From positions 30,007-94,006 of the forward strand of contig JAFQRE010000014.1 of the NCBI GenBank assembly GCA_017410245.1: a DNA stretch of 64,000 nt, written 5' to 3'. Shown here one piece after another: positions 1 through 8,188 of the stretch (its first letter is position 1; each line of letters opens with the position of its first letter). Below the pieces are notes generated by a model, which saw only the letters and a program-made list of their open reading frames with translations, made no database searches and was not told the origin of the DNA. This DNA is from Bacteroidaceae bacterium (GTDB taxonomy: Bacteria > Bacteroidota > Bacteroidia > Bacteroidales > Barnesiellaceae_A). The translations under genes were made by a program, and so were the position numbers.

Positions 1-1026
1 GTCTTTATTGACATAGTATGTTATGCACTGACCTTCACCTCCATCTCTACCGGCACGACCGGTTTCTTGGTAGTAGCCCTCGAGGCTTTTGGGTATGTCA
101 TAATGTATAACATATCGCACATCGGGCTTATCAATACCCATACCGAAAGCAATTGTAGCAACAATTACATCTACTTTTTCAAGCAAGAAGGCATCTTGAT
201 TCTCGGTACGGGTTGCCGAATCCATACCTGCATGATATGGCAACACCTTTATTCCATTAACACTGAGCAACTCGGCCAATTCTTCTACTTTCTTACGGCT
301 GAGGCAGTATATAATACCCGATTTACCCTCTTGTTGTTTTATGTATTTAATAATATCTTTATCGACATTGGCTGTCTTAGGACGCACCTCGTAATATAGA
401 TTGGGTCTATTGAACGAAGACTTAAAGACAGCAGCATTGGTCATACCCAGGTTTTTCTGGATATCGTGTTGTACCTTGGGAGTGGCAGTAGCTGTAAGAG
501 CAATTACCGGTCTCGAGCCTATCTCATTGATGATGGGTCTGATGCGACGATATTCGGGTCGGAAATCGTGTCCCCACTCCGATATACAGTGCGCTTCATC
601 AACAGCATAGAATGAGACATTTACCTGTTTGAGGAATTCGATATTCTCTTCCTTGGTAAGTGACTCGGGTGCTACATATAACAATTTTGTTTTACCACAC
701 AATATATCGGCTTTTACTTGGTCAATGGCCGCTTTGTTTAGTGAAGAGTTGATAAAGTGCGCAACACCATCTTCTTCACTAAAATTTCGCATTGCATCGA
801 CCTGATTTTTCATCAATGCTATGAGTGGCGATATAACGATGGCAGTACCATCGAGCATAAGCGAAGGCAACTGGTAACACAAAGATTTGCCACCTCCTGT
901 GGGCATAAGGACAAAGGTGTCTTTGCCATCTAAGAGGTTACGAATGATAGCTTCTTGATTACCCTTGAATGTGTCAAAACCGAAGTTTAACTTCAAAGCT
1001 TCAACTAATTTATTCTTTGTTGCCAT
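1..1026 (-). CDS. recQ: ATP-dependent DNA helicase RecQ (N-terminal part, cut by window edge)
   Basis: Reads from ATG at 1026 leftwards off the window, giving the first 342 residues. Superfamily 2 helicase core: Q-motif region GFDTFKGNQEAI, motif I MPTGGGKSLCYQLP, motif II as DEAHCISEWGHDFRP (the RecQ aromatic-rich loop), motif III ALTATATP, motif IV region SGIIYCLSRKKVEEL, then VATIAFGMGIDKPDVR and QETGRAGRDG. RecQ unwinds DNA 3' to 5' in recombination and fork repair. The zinc-binding, winged-helix and HRDC parts would lie left of the window. It lies 107 bp downstream of clpX and appears to have its own promoter in that gap (1084-1115). Family assignment is certain; the total length is unknown. 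Confidence 0.97.
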   Translation of the reverse strand, partial: MATKNKLVEALKLNFGFDTFKGNQEAIIRNLLDGKDTFVLMPTGGGKSLCYQLPSLMLDGTAIVISPLIALMKNQVDAMRNFSEEDGVAHFINSSLNKAAIDQVKADILCGKTKLLYVAPESLTKEENIEFLKQVNVSFYAVDEAHCISEWGHDFRPEYRRIRPIINEIGSRPVIALTATATPKVQHDIQKNLGMTNAAVFKSSFNRPNLYYEVRPKTANVDKDIIKYIKQQEGKSGIIYCLSRKKVEELAELLSVNGIKVLPYHAGMDSATRTENQDAFLLEKVDVIVATIAFGMGIDKPDVRYVIHYDIPKSLEGYYQETGRAGRDGGEGQCITYYVNKD

Positions 1027-1057
1027 AGCTTAGTATTTGTGATGATACCATTTATAG

Positions 1058-1079
1058 TGGGCAAGTATTTTATTACCCA
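1058..1079 (-). other. Stem-loop at the predicted 5' end of the recQ mRNA
   Basis: On the minus strand TGGGTAA pairs with TTGCCCA (one G-U pair) around an 8-nt loop. The hairpin begins within about 2 nt of the transcription start predicted from the promoter at 1084-1115. Compare the tig, clpP and gyrA leaders. Confidence 0.45.
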
Positions 1080-1083
1080 AAAA

Positions 1084-1115
1084 CAAATTTATAAATAACT
1101 TGCGAACTCTGCCAA
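1084..1115 (-). promoter_or_regulatory. Bacteroidota-type promoter for recQ
   Basis: Minus-strand -7 box TAAATTTG (1091-1084) matches TAnnTTTG, with TTG (1115-1113) 21 bp upstream. It lies between clpX and recQ, so recQ can be transcribed independently of the clp genes. Confidence 0.6.
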
Positions 1116-1133
1116 TTTTTTGTAAAGATTTTT

Positions 1134-2393
1134 TTAAGAAATGTGCAATCTACTTGTTCTTTCGAATTTTTCGGCCGCATATTGGCGTGTAATGTGCATT
1201 TTTTTGACTCCCGAAGCGGGTACTTCATACATTGCATCAATCATGATTGTCTCTACAATTGAACGCAGGCCTCGTGCTCCCAGTTTATATTGTATAGCCA
1301 TATCCACCACATAATCGAGTACTTCGTCATCGAAAGTAAGTTTTACGCCATCAATATCGAATAGTTTCTCATACTGACGTATGATAGAGTTGCGAGGCTC
1401 GGTAAGAATGCGTCGTAGCGCATCGCGGTCGAGAGGCTCAAGGTGTGTGAGTATAGGCAAACGGCCTATAATCTCGGGAATGAGACCAAACGAACGCAGG
1501 TCTTGCGGAGCAATATATTGCAACAAATTCTCTCTATCTACTTGTGCTGCGGCATCGTTATTGTAACCGACTACATGCGTGTTGAGTCGCATGGCAATTT
1601 TACGTTCTATACCCTCAAAAGCACCTCCACATATAAAGAGAATATTCTTGGTATCTATCGATATCATTTTCTGCTCGGGGTGTTTACGGCCTCCTTGTGG
1701 CGGAACATTGACCACCGATCCTTCAAGAAGCTTCAACAAACCTTGTTGCACACCTTCGCCACTCACATCGCGTGTGATAGATGGATTATCTCCTTTACGA
1801 GCTATCTTATCTATTTCATCAATAAACACAATACCTCGTTGAGCAGCTTCTACATCATAGTCGGTAGCTTGCAGCAATCTTACCAACAGACTCTCTACGT
1901 CCTCTCCTACATATCCGGCTTCAGTGAGTACTGTTGCATCGACAATAGCAAACGGTACCTTGAGCATCTTGGCAATGGTGCGTGCCAATAATGTTTTACC
2001 TGTACCGGTACGACCAACAAGTATGATATTAGATTTCTCGATCTCTACTTCATCGTCACTTCTTGCGGGTTGCAATAGGCGTTTGTAGTGGTTATATACA
2101 GCAACCGACAAGTATCTTTTGGCATCGTCTTGACCAATGACATATTGATCGAGAAAAGATTTTATCTCGGTAGGACGAGGCAATGTCTCGAAATCTATAG
2201 CCCACTTGTCGGGCATATTCTTTTTATTTCGACTATTGGCATCGGCTACAAAACCGGCATCTTTGCACAAGTTGTAGGCTTGCTGAACACACTCGGCACA
2301 TACCGAGCCATTACGGCCTGTAAGTAATGGACGAGCAGGAGACTCTCCTCGCCCACAAAGACAACATTTATCGGTATCTTCTTTTTTTGCCAT
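1134..2393 (-). CDS. clpX: ATP-dependent Clp protease ATP-binding subunit ClpX
   Basis: 419 aa, the usual ClpX length. The N-terminal zinc-binding domain has four cysteines (CCLCGR ... CAEC, residues about 11-35). The AAA+ core has Walker A GRTGTGKT near residue 127, Walker B FIDEIDK, the GYVGEDVE pore-loop region, and sensor-2 LGARGLRS near the C-terminus. ClpX recognises, unfolds and threads substrates into ClpP. Only one base separates it from the upstream clpP, so the two are co-transcribed. ATG start directly after the clpP stop. Confidence 0.98.
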   Translation of the reverse strand: MAKKEDTDKCCLCGRGESPARPLLTGRNGSVCAECVQQAYNLCKDAGFVADANSRNKKNMPDKWAIDFETLPRPTEIKSFLDQYVIGQDDAKRYLSVAVYNHYKRLLQPARSDDEVEIEKSNIILVGRTGTGKTLLARTIAKMLKVPFAIVDATVLTEAGYVGEDVESLLVRLLQATDYDVEAAQRGIVFIDEIDKIARKGDNPSITRDVSGEGVQQGLLKLLEGSVVNVPPQGGRKHPEQKMISIDTKNILFICGGAFEGIERKIAMRLNTHVVGYNNDAAAQVDRENLLQYIAPQDLRSFGLIPEIIGRLPILTHLEPLDRDALRRILTEPRNSIIRQYEKLFDIDGVKLTFDDEVLDYVVDMAIQYKLGARGLRSIVETIMIDAMYEVPASGVKKMHITRQYAAEKFERTSRLHIS

Positions 2394-2394
2394 T

Positions 2395-3069
2395 TTATCT
2401 CTTTTCTCTTATGAGTACTTTATCAATCATACCATATTCACAGGCTTCTTGCGCAGTCATCCAGTAGTCGCGATCCGAGTCGTTCCATACCTTCTCATAG
2501 TCGTTGCCCGAATGCTCTGCAATAATGGTATATAGCTCTTTCTTGAGTTTTTGTATCTCCCGCGCAGTGATCTCAATATCTGATGCTTGTCCTTGTGCTC
2601 CACCCATAGGTTGGTGTATCATGACACGTGAGTGCTTGAGTGCAAAACGTTTATCCTTCTGTCCTGCAACGAGCAGTACGGCAGCCATAGATGCAGCCAT
2701 ACCAGTACAAATGGTAGAGATGTCGCAACCAATGTATTGCATGGTATCGTATATACCCAATCCGGCATATACCGATCCTCCGGGGCTATTAATATATATC
2801 GATATATCTTTGCCAGGGTCGGCACTATCGAGATACAAGAGTTGTGCTTGTATTACATTGGCAGTATAATCATCGATGGGAGTACCCAAAAAGATAATAC
2901 GGTCCATCATCAAACGCGAGAATACGTCCATCTGAGTAACATTCAACTGACGCTCTTCCATAATAGAAGGTGAAAGATAGCTATTGCCAATATAGTGCGC
3001 ATATTGGTCAAAAGCTAACCCGTTCATACCCATGTGCTTGACAGCAAAGTCTCTAAAATCCTTATTCAT
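2395..3069 (-). CDS. clpP: ATP-dependent Clp protease proteolytic subunit ClpP
   Basis: 224 aa serine protease of family S14. The nucleophile is in GMAAS (Ser127) and the catalytic His is in MIHQPMGG (His152). The INSPGGSVYAG segment forms the substrate-binding strand. An N-terminal stretch of about 35 residues before the conserved core is longer than in E. coli and fits the long form common in this phylum. ClpP forms the tetradecameric chamber served by ClpX, encoded next to it, and by ClpC (43408-45951). It has its own predicted promoter (-7 box 3146-3153) after the tig terminator. Confidence 0.98.
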   Translation of the reverse strand: MNKDFRDFAVKHMGMNGLAFDQYAHYIGNSYLSPSIMEERQLNVTQMDVFSRLMMDRIIFLGTPIDDYTANVIQAQLLYLDSADPGKDISIYINSPGGSVYAGLGIYDTMQYIGCDISTICTGMAASMAAVLLVAGQKDKRFALKHSRVMIHQPMGGAQGQASDIEITAREIQKLKKELYTIIAEHSGNDYEKVWNDSDRDYWMTAQEACEYGMIDKVLIREKR

Positions 3070-3106
3070 ATTCTTTAGTTTATATAGATTTCTGACAAGA
3101 AAAACA

Positions 3107-3132
3107 GGTTATTCAAAACAATCTTAATAACC
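3107..3132 (-). other. Stem-loop near the 5' end of the clpP leader
   Basis: GGTTATT and AATAACC form a perfect 7-bp stem with a 12-nt loop on the minus strand. It begins about 9 nt after the start predicted from the -7 box at 3146-3153. Confidence 0.45.
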
Positions 3133-3145
3133 CATCTTACTAATA

Positions 3146-3153
3146 CAAAGATA
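3146..3153 (-). promoter_or_regulatory. -7 promoter box upstream of clpP
   Basis: Minus-strand TATCTTTG, a perfect TAnnTTTG match, about 77 bp before the clpP ATG. No good TTTG is seen at the expected -33 distance, so strength is uncertain. Confidence 0.5.
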
Positions 3154-3267
3154 CAAATTATTTTGAATACTGCATTATATATTTTATTTCATCAAACTTT
3201 TTACACCATTTTTTTCTATCGCAATACATATAGAGCCAATAACTACATGATTTCTATAAAATGATAA

Positions 3268-3311
3268 TAAAAAAAATGCAACCCCGATTATATTACGGAG
3301 TTGCATTATAT
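3268..3311 (-). terminator. Rho-independent terminator of tig
   Basis: On the minus strand ATGCAACTCCG pairs with CGGGGTTGCAT (one G-U pair) around a 9-nt loop, followed by a run of T. It lies 22 bp after the tig stop codon and separates tig from the clpP transcript. Confidence 0.85.
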
Positions 3312-3332
3312 CAAGGATAAATAATCTCGTTA

Positions 3333-4679
3333 TTATTCTTGGAAGAGCTTGCCAAATTCTTCGGTGCTAACCTCTTTGGCAACGAGTTTCACTGCATTCT
3401 TGATAGCGTCTTGGATCTTCATTTCAGTAGCACGATCTATCAATTGAGCGCGACTCTCTTTTGATTTGAGCATTTCTTGTGAATAGTTCTCAAGCAATTC
3501 CTCAGGAACATTGCTCATACCATATTGGGCAAATTGTTGGCGAGTAACACCAATAGCTATTGCTTTGAGGTCTTCGTCTGATACTTTCACTTCAAATGAT
3601 TTGGCGATATGCTCTTTGATGAGATGCCATTTGAGGTCGGCCTCCATCTTGCTATACTCTTCATTGATGTTTTCGTCGGTATATTTCTCGTTAGTTGCAA
3701 CCAACCAGCGTTTCAAGAACTCTGCGGGCAACTCTAATTCACCCACTACAGCCTCAATAGCTTTGCGAGCATCGATACCGAAGCGATAGTCGCTCTCGGG
3801 TGCCAATTGCATAGCAATCATTTCACGCACTTTAGTGGTGTATTCTTCGTCGTTCTTAATAGCATCTTTACCGAAGATTGCATCGAAGAACTCTTGATCG
3901 TGCTCGGCAGGTTGTAAGTGAGTAATCTCGGTAACAGTCATTTCAAAGTCGCTCTTAACCTCGGCAGCTACCTCGCGGTCAATGTTGAGGATCGAAGCAA
4001 CCTCACCTACTGAATCGGAATTGGCAACAGCAGGGTTGAATACTACTTTATCACCAACTTTTACGCCATTGAAGTTCTCTTTTTGTGCTTTGAGGTAAGC
4101 GGGCGAAAGTATAGTGCTCTCTACAACGATACCACCTTCTTTGGCCACTCCATTCTCAAGCTCCACCATCGAGCCTTTTATAAGGTCTTTCTCCTCAGTC
4201 ATAGTATCAACAGTGATTTGCTTACCTTGACGTTGGCGGAACATTTCGTCTTGTTTAGCTACCATATCATCAGTAACAGCGATGGTATAGTAAGGTACTT
4301 CGATGTTATTGTCGATTGTAACATTGATTTCGGGAGCCAACGCGATATCGAACTTGAATGTAAAGTTTTCTTCGTTCTCGATATCTACAGTTTGGTCCTC
4401 AGCGGTCATAGGTTCACCAAGGATATTGAGTTTGTTATCGCTAATATAGTTGTAAAGCGACTCAGAAATAAGGCGATTGATTTCTTCGGCTTTAACAGAC
4501 TTACCAAACATTTTAACCAAAACGCTGAAGGGTACGTGACCGCGACGGAAACCGGGGATATTGGCACGGTCGCCATAGGCACGAAGCGATTTTTTTACTT
4601 TGTCTGCATAGTCGGCTTTCTCTATTTCTATTGAGACAACCGCATTCAATTGATCGATGTTGCTGTGTGAAACGTTCAT
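3333..4679 (-). CDS. tig: Trigger factor, ribosome-associated chaperone
   Basis: 448 aa. The N-terminal ribosome-binding domain carries the signature GFRRGHVP (residues 43-50). The middle region corresponding to the FKBP-type domain is divergent and without an obvious intact PPIase active site, as is usual in Bacteroidota. The C-terminal half is rich in helix and charge and forms the chaperone arms. It binds ribosomes at L23 and shields nascent chains. It has a consensus promoter at 4762-4792 and a GC-rich leader hairpin, and ends at a clear terminator, so it is monocistronic although next to clpP. Confidence 0.95.
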   Translation of the reverse strand: MNVSHSNIDQLNAVVSIEIEKADYADKVKKSLRAYGDRANIPGFRRGHVPFSVLVKMFGKSVKAEEINRLISESLYNYISDNKLNILGEPMTAEDQTVDIENEENFTFKFDIALAPEINVTIDNNIEVPYYTIAVTDDMVAKQDEMFRQRQGKQITVDTMTEEKDLIKGSMVELENGVAKEGGIVVESTILSPAYLKAQKENFNGVKVGDKVVFNPAVANSDSVGEVASILNIDREVAAEVKSDFEMTVTEITHLQPAEHDQEFFDAIFGKDAIKNDEEYTTKVREMIAMQLAPESDYRFGIDARKAIEAVVGELELPAEFLKRWLVATNEKYTDENINEEYSKMEADLKWHLIKEHIAKSFEVKVSDEDLKAIAIGVTRQQFAQYGMSNVPEELLENYSQEMLKSKESRAQLIDRATEMKIQDAIKNAVKLVAKEVSTEEFGKLFQE

Positions 4680-4727
4680 TTCAAACGGATATTTTATTAG
4701 TTAATATTTCATTTTATTACACAAGCT

Positions 4728-4747
4728 ACCCCTCGCGAGAGGGGTAA
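4728..4747 (-). other. GC-rich stem-loop in the tig 5' leader
   Basis: TACCCCTC and GAGGGGTA form a perfect 8-bp stem closed by a 4-nt loop. It starts about 10 nt after the predicted transcription start and lies about 50 nt before the start codon, so it does not mask the initiation site. It is strongly GC-rich compared with the surrounding leader. Confidence 0.6.
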
Positions 4748-4761
4748 TCGGTAAGAGAGTG

Positions 4762-4792
4762 CAAAATTAGTGCTTATCTTTCGATATTCAAA
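4762..4792 (-). promoter_or_regulatory. Consensus promoter of tig
   Basis: Minus-strand TTTG (4792-4789), 19-bp spacer, TAATTTTG (4769-4762): both boxes match the Bacteroidota sigma-70-type consensus. Confidence 0.75.
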
Positions 4793-4852
4793 CTATTATA
4801 CAATATTTTTCACCCGTAGGTGTGTAAAAATATTATTTTAATTGTTCAAAAG

Positions 4853-5314
4853 TCACTTAAATCTGATGTCGCTCATGAGTTTTTCATAAAATTCATCGAG
4901 TTCACGATCCATTTTTTGCCAAAAGTCATCTCCGAGCAAAATATTTTCCTTGTCGATATTGAGCAGCTCGGCCAACACATTCATTTGGTCATCGACCAAC
5001 AATAGTGAGAACGGGCCATTATACTCGGTCTCATCAAAGAGTAGTGTGAGATCATCGCTATCGATAACTTGTGTGAGGAGGTTTACAGTTTCTTCTAAAA
5101 GTTGGTCCTGCGATACACCGGCACGCCAATCATTCCATGTCTCAAGAGGTGCTACATGCAGCTCATTATCAGAGTCATCATAGATTATTAGTGATGCATT
5201 TTCACCTTCCGACAAACGCACATACATATCACTCAACAGAAGATTGAGTGAACGAACTTTCATTAGAGCACTGACAAAAGCGTCGTGCAACGATTGGCAT
5301 AATGTCTCTTGCAT
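4853..5314 (-). CDS. Small acidic protein of unknown function
   Basis: 153 aa, not recognised. It is acidic and contains predicted alternating helix and strand: an N-terminal helix (about residues 1-35), then SLIIYDDSDNELHVAPL-like strands, a helical LLEETVNLLTQVI segment, TLLFDE, and a strand pair around FSLLLVDDQMNVLAELL. There is no signal peptide and no cysteine cluster, so it is probably cytoplasmic. It is a single-gene unit with a consensus promoter at 5374-5405. It sits between tig and the divergent aromatic biosynthesis gene. The ordinary start and codon use support a real gene. Confidence 0.8.
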   Translation of the reverse strand: MQETLCQSLHDAFVSALMKVRSLNLLLSDMYVRLSEGENASLIIYDDSDNELHVAPLETWNDWRAGVSQDQLLEETVNLLTQVIDSDDLTLLFDETEYNGPFSLLLVDDQMNVLAELLNIDKENILLGDDFWQKMDRELDEFYEKLMSDIRFK

Positions 5315-5373
5315 AGTTGTTATTTTCTTTACATTGTCACTGCGACAATTTTAATATTGTGAGCTATATAATG

Positions 5374-5405
5374 CAAAGATATATAATTTTGCCAATTTCG
5401 ACAAA
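5374..5405 (-). promoter_or_regulatory. Consensus promoter of the 153-aa gene
   Basis: Minus-strand TTTG (5405-5402), 20-bp spacer, TATCTTTG (5381-5374). The leader then contains two short hairpins (ACAAT/ATTGT at 5345-5360 and ATTGTC/GACAAT at 5333-5349, overlapping). Confidence 0.75.
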
Positions 5406-5442
5406 TATATGATGTTCATTTTTATGATAAATATTTTTCAAT

Positions 5443-5450
5443 TATCTTCG
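5443..5450 (+). promoter_or_regulatory. -7 promoter box of the DAHP synthase gene
   Basis: TATCTTCG, a common variant of TAnnTTTG, 35 bp before the ATG. No clear TTTG at the -33 distance. Divergent from the promoter at 5374-5405. Confidence 0.45.
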
Positions 5451-5484
5451 CAACCAAATAGTAATGATTATCGACCTATAAGAG

Positions 5485-6549
5485 ATGAAAGATTTAAAGC
5501 CTATCACATTCTCACAACTCCCCTACTGCCGTCCGCTTATAATAGCAGGACCTTGTAGTGCCGAAAGCGAACAACAAACTATCACAACAGCCAAGATGCT
5601 GGCAGCACGAGGTATCAAAGTGTTTCGCTCGGGACTATGGAAGCCGCGCACCAAGCCGGGAGGCTTTGAGGGTGTTGGCTCGGAAGGGCTTGCATGGCTC
5701 AAGCGTGTCAAGCAGGAGACCGGTATGATGGTTGCCACCGAAGTTGCTACCGAGCGACATATTGAAGAGTCGCTAAATGCCGGCATTGATATGCTATGGA
5801 TAGGCGCACGCACATCTGCCAACCCCTTTTCGATGCAACAAATAGCCGATGCATTGCGCGGCGTAGATATACCCATACTGGTAAAGAACCCGGTCAATCC
5901 CGACCTCGACTTGTGGATAGGTGCTATAGAGCGTCTCTATAATGCAGGATTGCGTCGCATAGGTGCCATACATCGTGGCTTTACATCTTATGGCAAGCAT
6001 TTATACCGCAACCAACCACAGTGGCACATTCCTATAGAACTACGCCGACGTATTCCACAATTGCCCATCATAGGCGACCCGAGCCATATAGCAGGTCGCA
6101 CCGACTTCATAGCTCAGTTGAGCCAACAGGCAATGGACTTGGGATTTGATGGATTGATTATAGAGTCGCACTGCTCTCCCAACGAAGCATTGAGCGATGC
6201 ATCTCAACAACTCACACCCGATGCATTGCATGAAATTTTATCCTGCTTGGTTGTACGAGAGAGTTGCCTGATAACAGAAAAACTTACAGAGTTGCGCCGT
6301 CATATCGATAATCTTGACAACGAGTTGATTAGTTTACTTGCCGAACGCATGCGTGTATCGCGTGAAATTGGGCATTACAAAAAAGGAAACAGTATGCCCA
6401 TTTTGCAAGCCAATCGTTACGATGAAATATTGACAAAGCGTATAGCTCAAGCGCAACAGCTGGGCATGAGCGAATCCTTTATAAAAAGTATTCTCGAAGC
6501 CATTCATGAGGAGTCGGTACAACAACAGGTAAGAATACTTAATAAATAA
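5485..6549 (+). CDS. Bifunctional DAHP synthase / chorismate mutase
   Basis: 354 aa. Residues about 1-265 are a class I beta DAHP synthase barrel: IIAGPCSAESE, RSGLWKPRTKPGGFEG, LVKNPVNPDLDLW, IGAIHRGF, IGDPSHIAGR and IIESHCSPNEALSD. Residues about 270-354 form an AroQ-type chorismate mutase (TELRRHIDNLDNELISLLAERM, then MRVSREIGHYKK with the active-site Arg and Lys). It condenses PEP and erythrose 4-phosphate, and also converts chorismate to prephenate. The C-terminal mutase also acts as a regulatory domain in characterised fusions of this type. It is monocistronic, ending at the hairpin 6577-6613. Confidence 0.95.
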   Translation: MKDLKPITFSQLPYCRPLIIAGPCSAESEQQTITTAKMLAARGIKVFRSGLWKPRTKPGGFEGVGSEGLAWLKRVKQETGMMVATEVATERHIEESLNAGIDMLWIGARTSANPFSMQQIADALRGVDIPILVKNPVNPDLDLWIGAIERLYNAGLRRIGAIHRGFTSYGKHLYRNQPQWHIPIELRRRIPQLPIIGDPSHIAGRTDFIAQLSQQAMDLGFDGLIIESHCSPNEALSDASQQLTPDALHEILSCLVVRESCLITEKLTELRRHIDNLDNELISLLAERMRVSREIGHYKKGNSMPILQANRYDEILTKRIAQAQQLGMSESFIKSILEAIHEESVQQQVRILNK

Positions 6550-6576
6550 TAGTAAGATTTTATATTAAGAACAACA

Positions 6577-6618
6577 AGCCCCTTGTCCTATATCACTCTA
6601 AGGACAAGGGGCTCATAT
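6577..6618. terminator. Bidirectional terminator between convergent genes
   Basis: AGCCCCTTGTCCT and AGGACAAGGGGCT form a perfect 13-bp stem with an 11-nt loop. It lies between the DAHP synthase gene and the convergent LRR protein gene. The T tracts on both sides are weak. Confidence 0.75.
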
Positions 6619-6637
6619 TTATATCAGAGATATCATA

Positions 6638-8158
6638 TTACACAGCCACTTTGCAAGTTTGGCTGCCGGCTTGAATGATATACACACCACACGATAGTTT
6701 GATGCTTGGCAATTGTTTTGATGAGGTTGTATATATCAACGAACCGTTGATTGAATATATATTTACTTGTTGTTGAGCGTCAATACCATGCAAAGTAATG
6801 TAACCATTTTCTACAGAGGCTTGCAGGGCATCACGTTCGGCATATACATCGTCAATAGCTGTATCATATTCGCTCATTTTCTGGAAGTTCTGCCAATAAG
6901 CAGCTGCTTTATAGAGCGATTGACAACCTTGAGGCACATTGAGTTGTGTGGCATTGTAATGCGCTTCGACAAATGTATTCTCACCGATTGTAGGAGGCTC
7001 ATTGGCGGCCATGTTGATAGTACGAATACGATTGCTCTCGAAATAGGCATAGTTGCCAATATTGGTAATATGTGAGCCAAAAGTCAATTCGCGCAACTTG
7101 ATGCAATTGGCGTATGCATACTCGCCTATTTTGGTAAGGGATTGGGGATAGGCTATTGTAGTGATCGCACTATTACCCATAAAGGCATTATTGCCTATCT
7201 CCGACAATGAAGTTGCAGAGAATACAACATCTTTCAGTCGAATACAATTGCTAAACGAGCTATGTCCTATTGTTTCAATATCACCTTTAAGCTCGACTTG
7301 AGTAATATTTCTGATACAGCTAAAGGCTCTGTCGGCCACATGAGTAAGTTTACCGCCAACCGATACCGATGTAAGTGCATCACAGAAGAAGAAAACGCCA
7401 TAACCCAAAGTGCGCAACGATGCAGGCAAAGTGAGCGAATTGAGACCTGTACAATAGTAGAAAGCAAAGTCATCAATCTCTTCAAGGTTTTCATTGAAAT
7501 TGACAGCTGTGATGCCGGTGCAGAACTCGAAGGCATTTTTCTCAATACGCAATACGGTCTCAGGGATTGTCAGTTCACCCGAGATAGTAGGTGCTGCTGC
7601 TATTATTGCACTCTTTTCTTTGTTGTAAATAATATTGTTTTCGCAACAGTAGTGTGCATTGTCACTATCGACAGAAATGCGTGTAAGACCGGTACACTTC
7701 ATAATAACACCTTGACCGAGGTATGAAACCAAGGCTGGAATACGCAACGTTGAGAGACGGAAACAATTGAAAAATGCCATTTCTCCAATTGAGGTAACCG
7801 CGTTTGGAATATCCAACTCCTCGATATGTGTGCAGAAGTAGAAAGCCTTGTCACCGATAGTTGTTATGGTAGAAGGGAGTGTCAATTGGCGCACTCGGTA
7901 CGACATACGAAATGCGTTGTCACCTATGCGCACTACATTATAAGTAACACCATCGTATGTAACACTCTCTGGTATAGTCAATCTACTCTTACGATATGCC
8001 GAATAGTCACTCGATGCATCGTCATTATCGTGCGTAACTTCTACCTCATTGCCCGATGGGAGTATATTATAGAAAATATCATCAACTTCAAAGTCGTATG
8101 CAAATGAGTTGATAGCGACGAGAATGGCAGAGAAAATGCCTAATAATACTTTTTTCAT
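6638..8158 (-). CDS. Secreted BspA-like leucine-rich-repeat protein with C-terminal sorting-type domain
   Basis: 506 aa. Signal peptide of about 20 residues (MKKVLLGIFSAILVAINSFA). Then about 13 LRR_5/BspA repeats of the type IGDNAFxxCxxLxxLxIPxxV through residue about 420. A short linker follows, then a final domain of about 70 residues ending IYSINGSLIYTTSS ... CGVYIIQAGSQTCKVAV. This resembles the beta-sandwich sorting domains found at the ends of many secreted Bacteroidales proteins. The repeats form a surface solenoid likely to bind host or microbial ligands. The downstream esterase gene lies just upstream in transcription order (30 bp), so the two are probably co-transcribed. Confidence 0.9.
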   Translation of the reverse strand: MKKVLLGIFSAILVAINSFAYDFEVDDIFYNILPSGNEVEVTHDNDDASSDYSAYRKSRLTIPESVTYDGVTYNVVRIGDNAFRMSYRVRQLTLPSTITTIGDKAFYFCTHIEELDIPNAVTSIGEMAFFNCFRLSTLRIPALVSYLGQGVIMKCTGLTRISVDSDNAHYCCENNIIYNKEKSAIIAAAPTISGELTIPETVLRIEKNAFEFCTGITAVNFNENLEEIDDFAFYYCTGLNSLTLPASLRTLGYGVFFFCDALTSVSVGGKLTHVADRAFSCIRNITQVELKGDIETIGHSSFSNCIRLKDVVFSATSLSEIGNNAFMGNSAITTIAYPQSLTKIGEYAYANCIKLRELTFGSHITNIGNYAYFESNRIRTINMAANEPPTIGENTFVEAHYNATQLNVPQGCQSLYKAAAYWQNFQKMSEYDTAIDDVYAERDALQASVENGYITLHGIDAQQQVNIYSINGSLIYTTSSKQLPSIKLSCGVYIIQAGSQTCKVAV

Positions 8159-8188
8159 ACAGCTATATTGTTATGTGTAAACTATATA

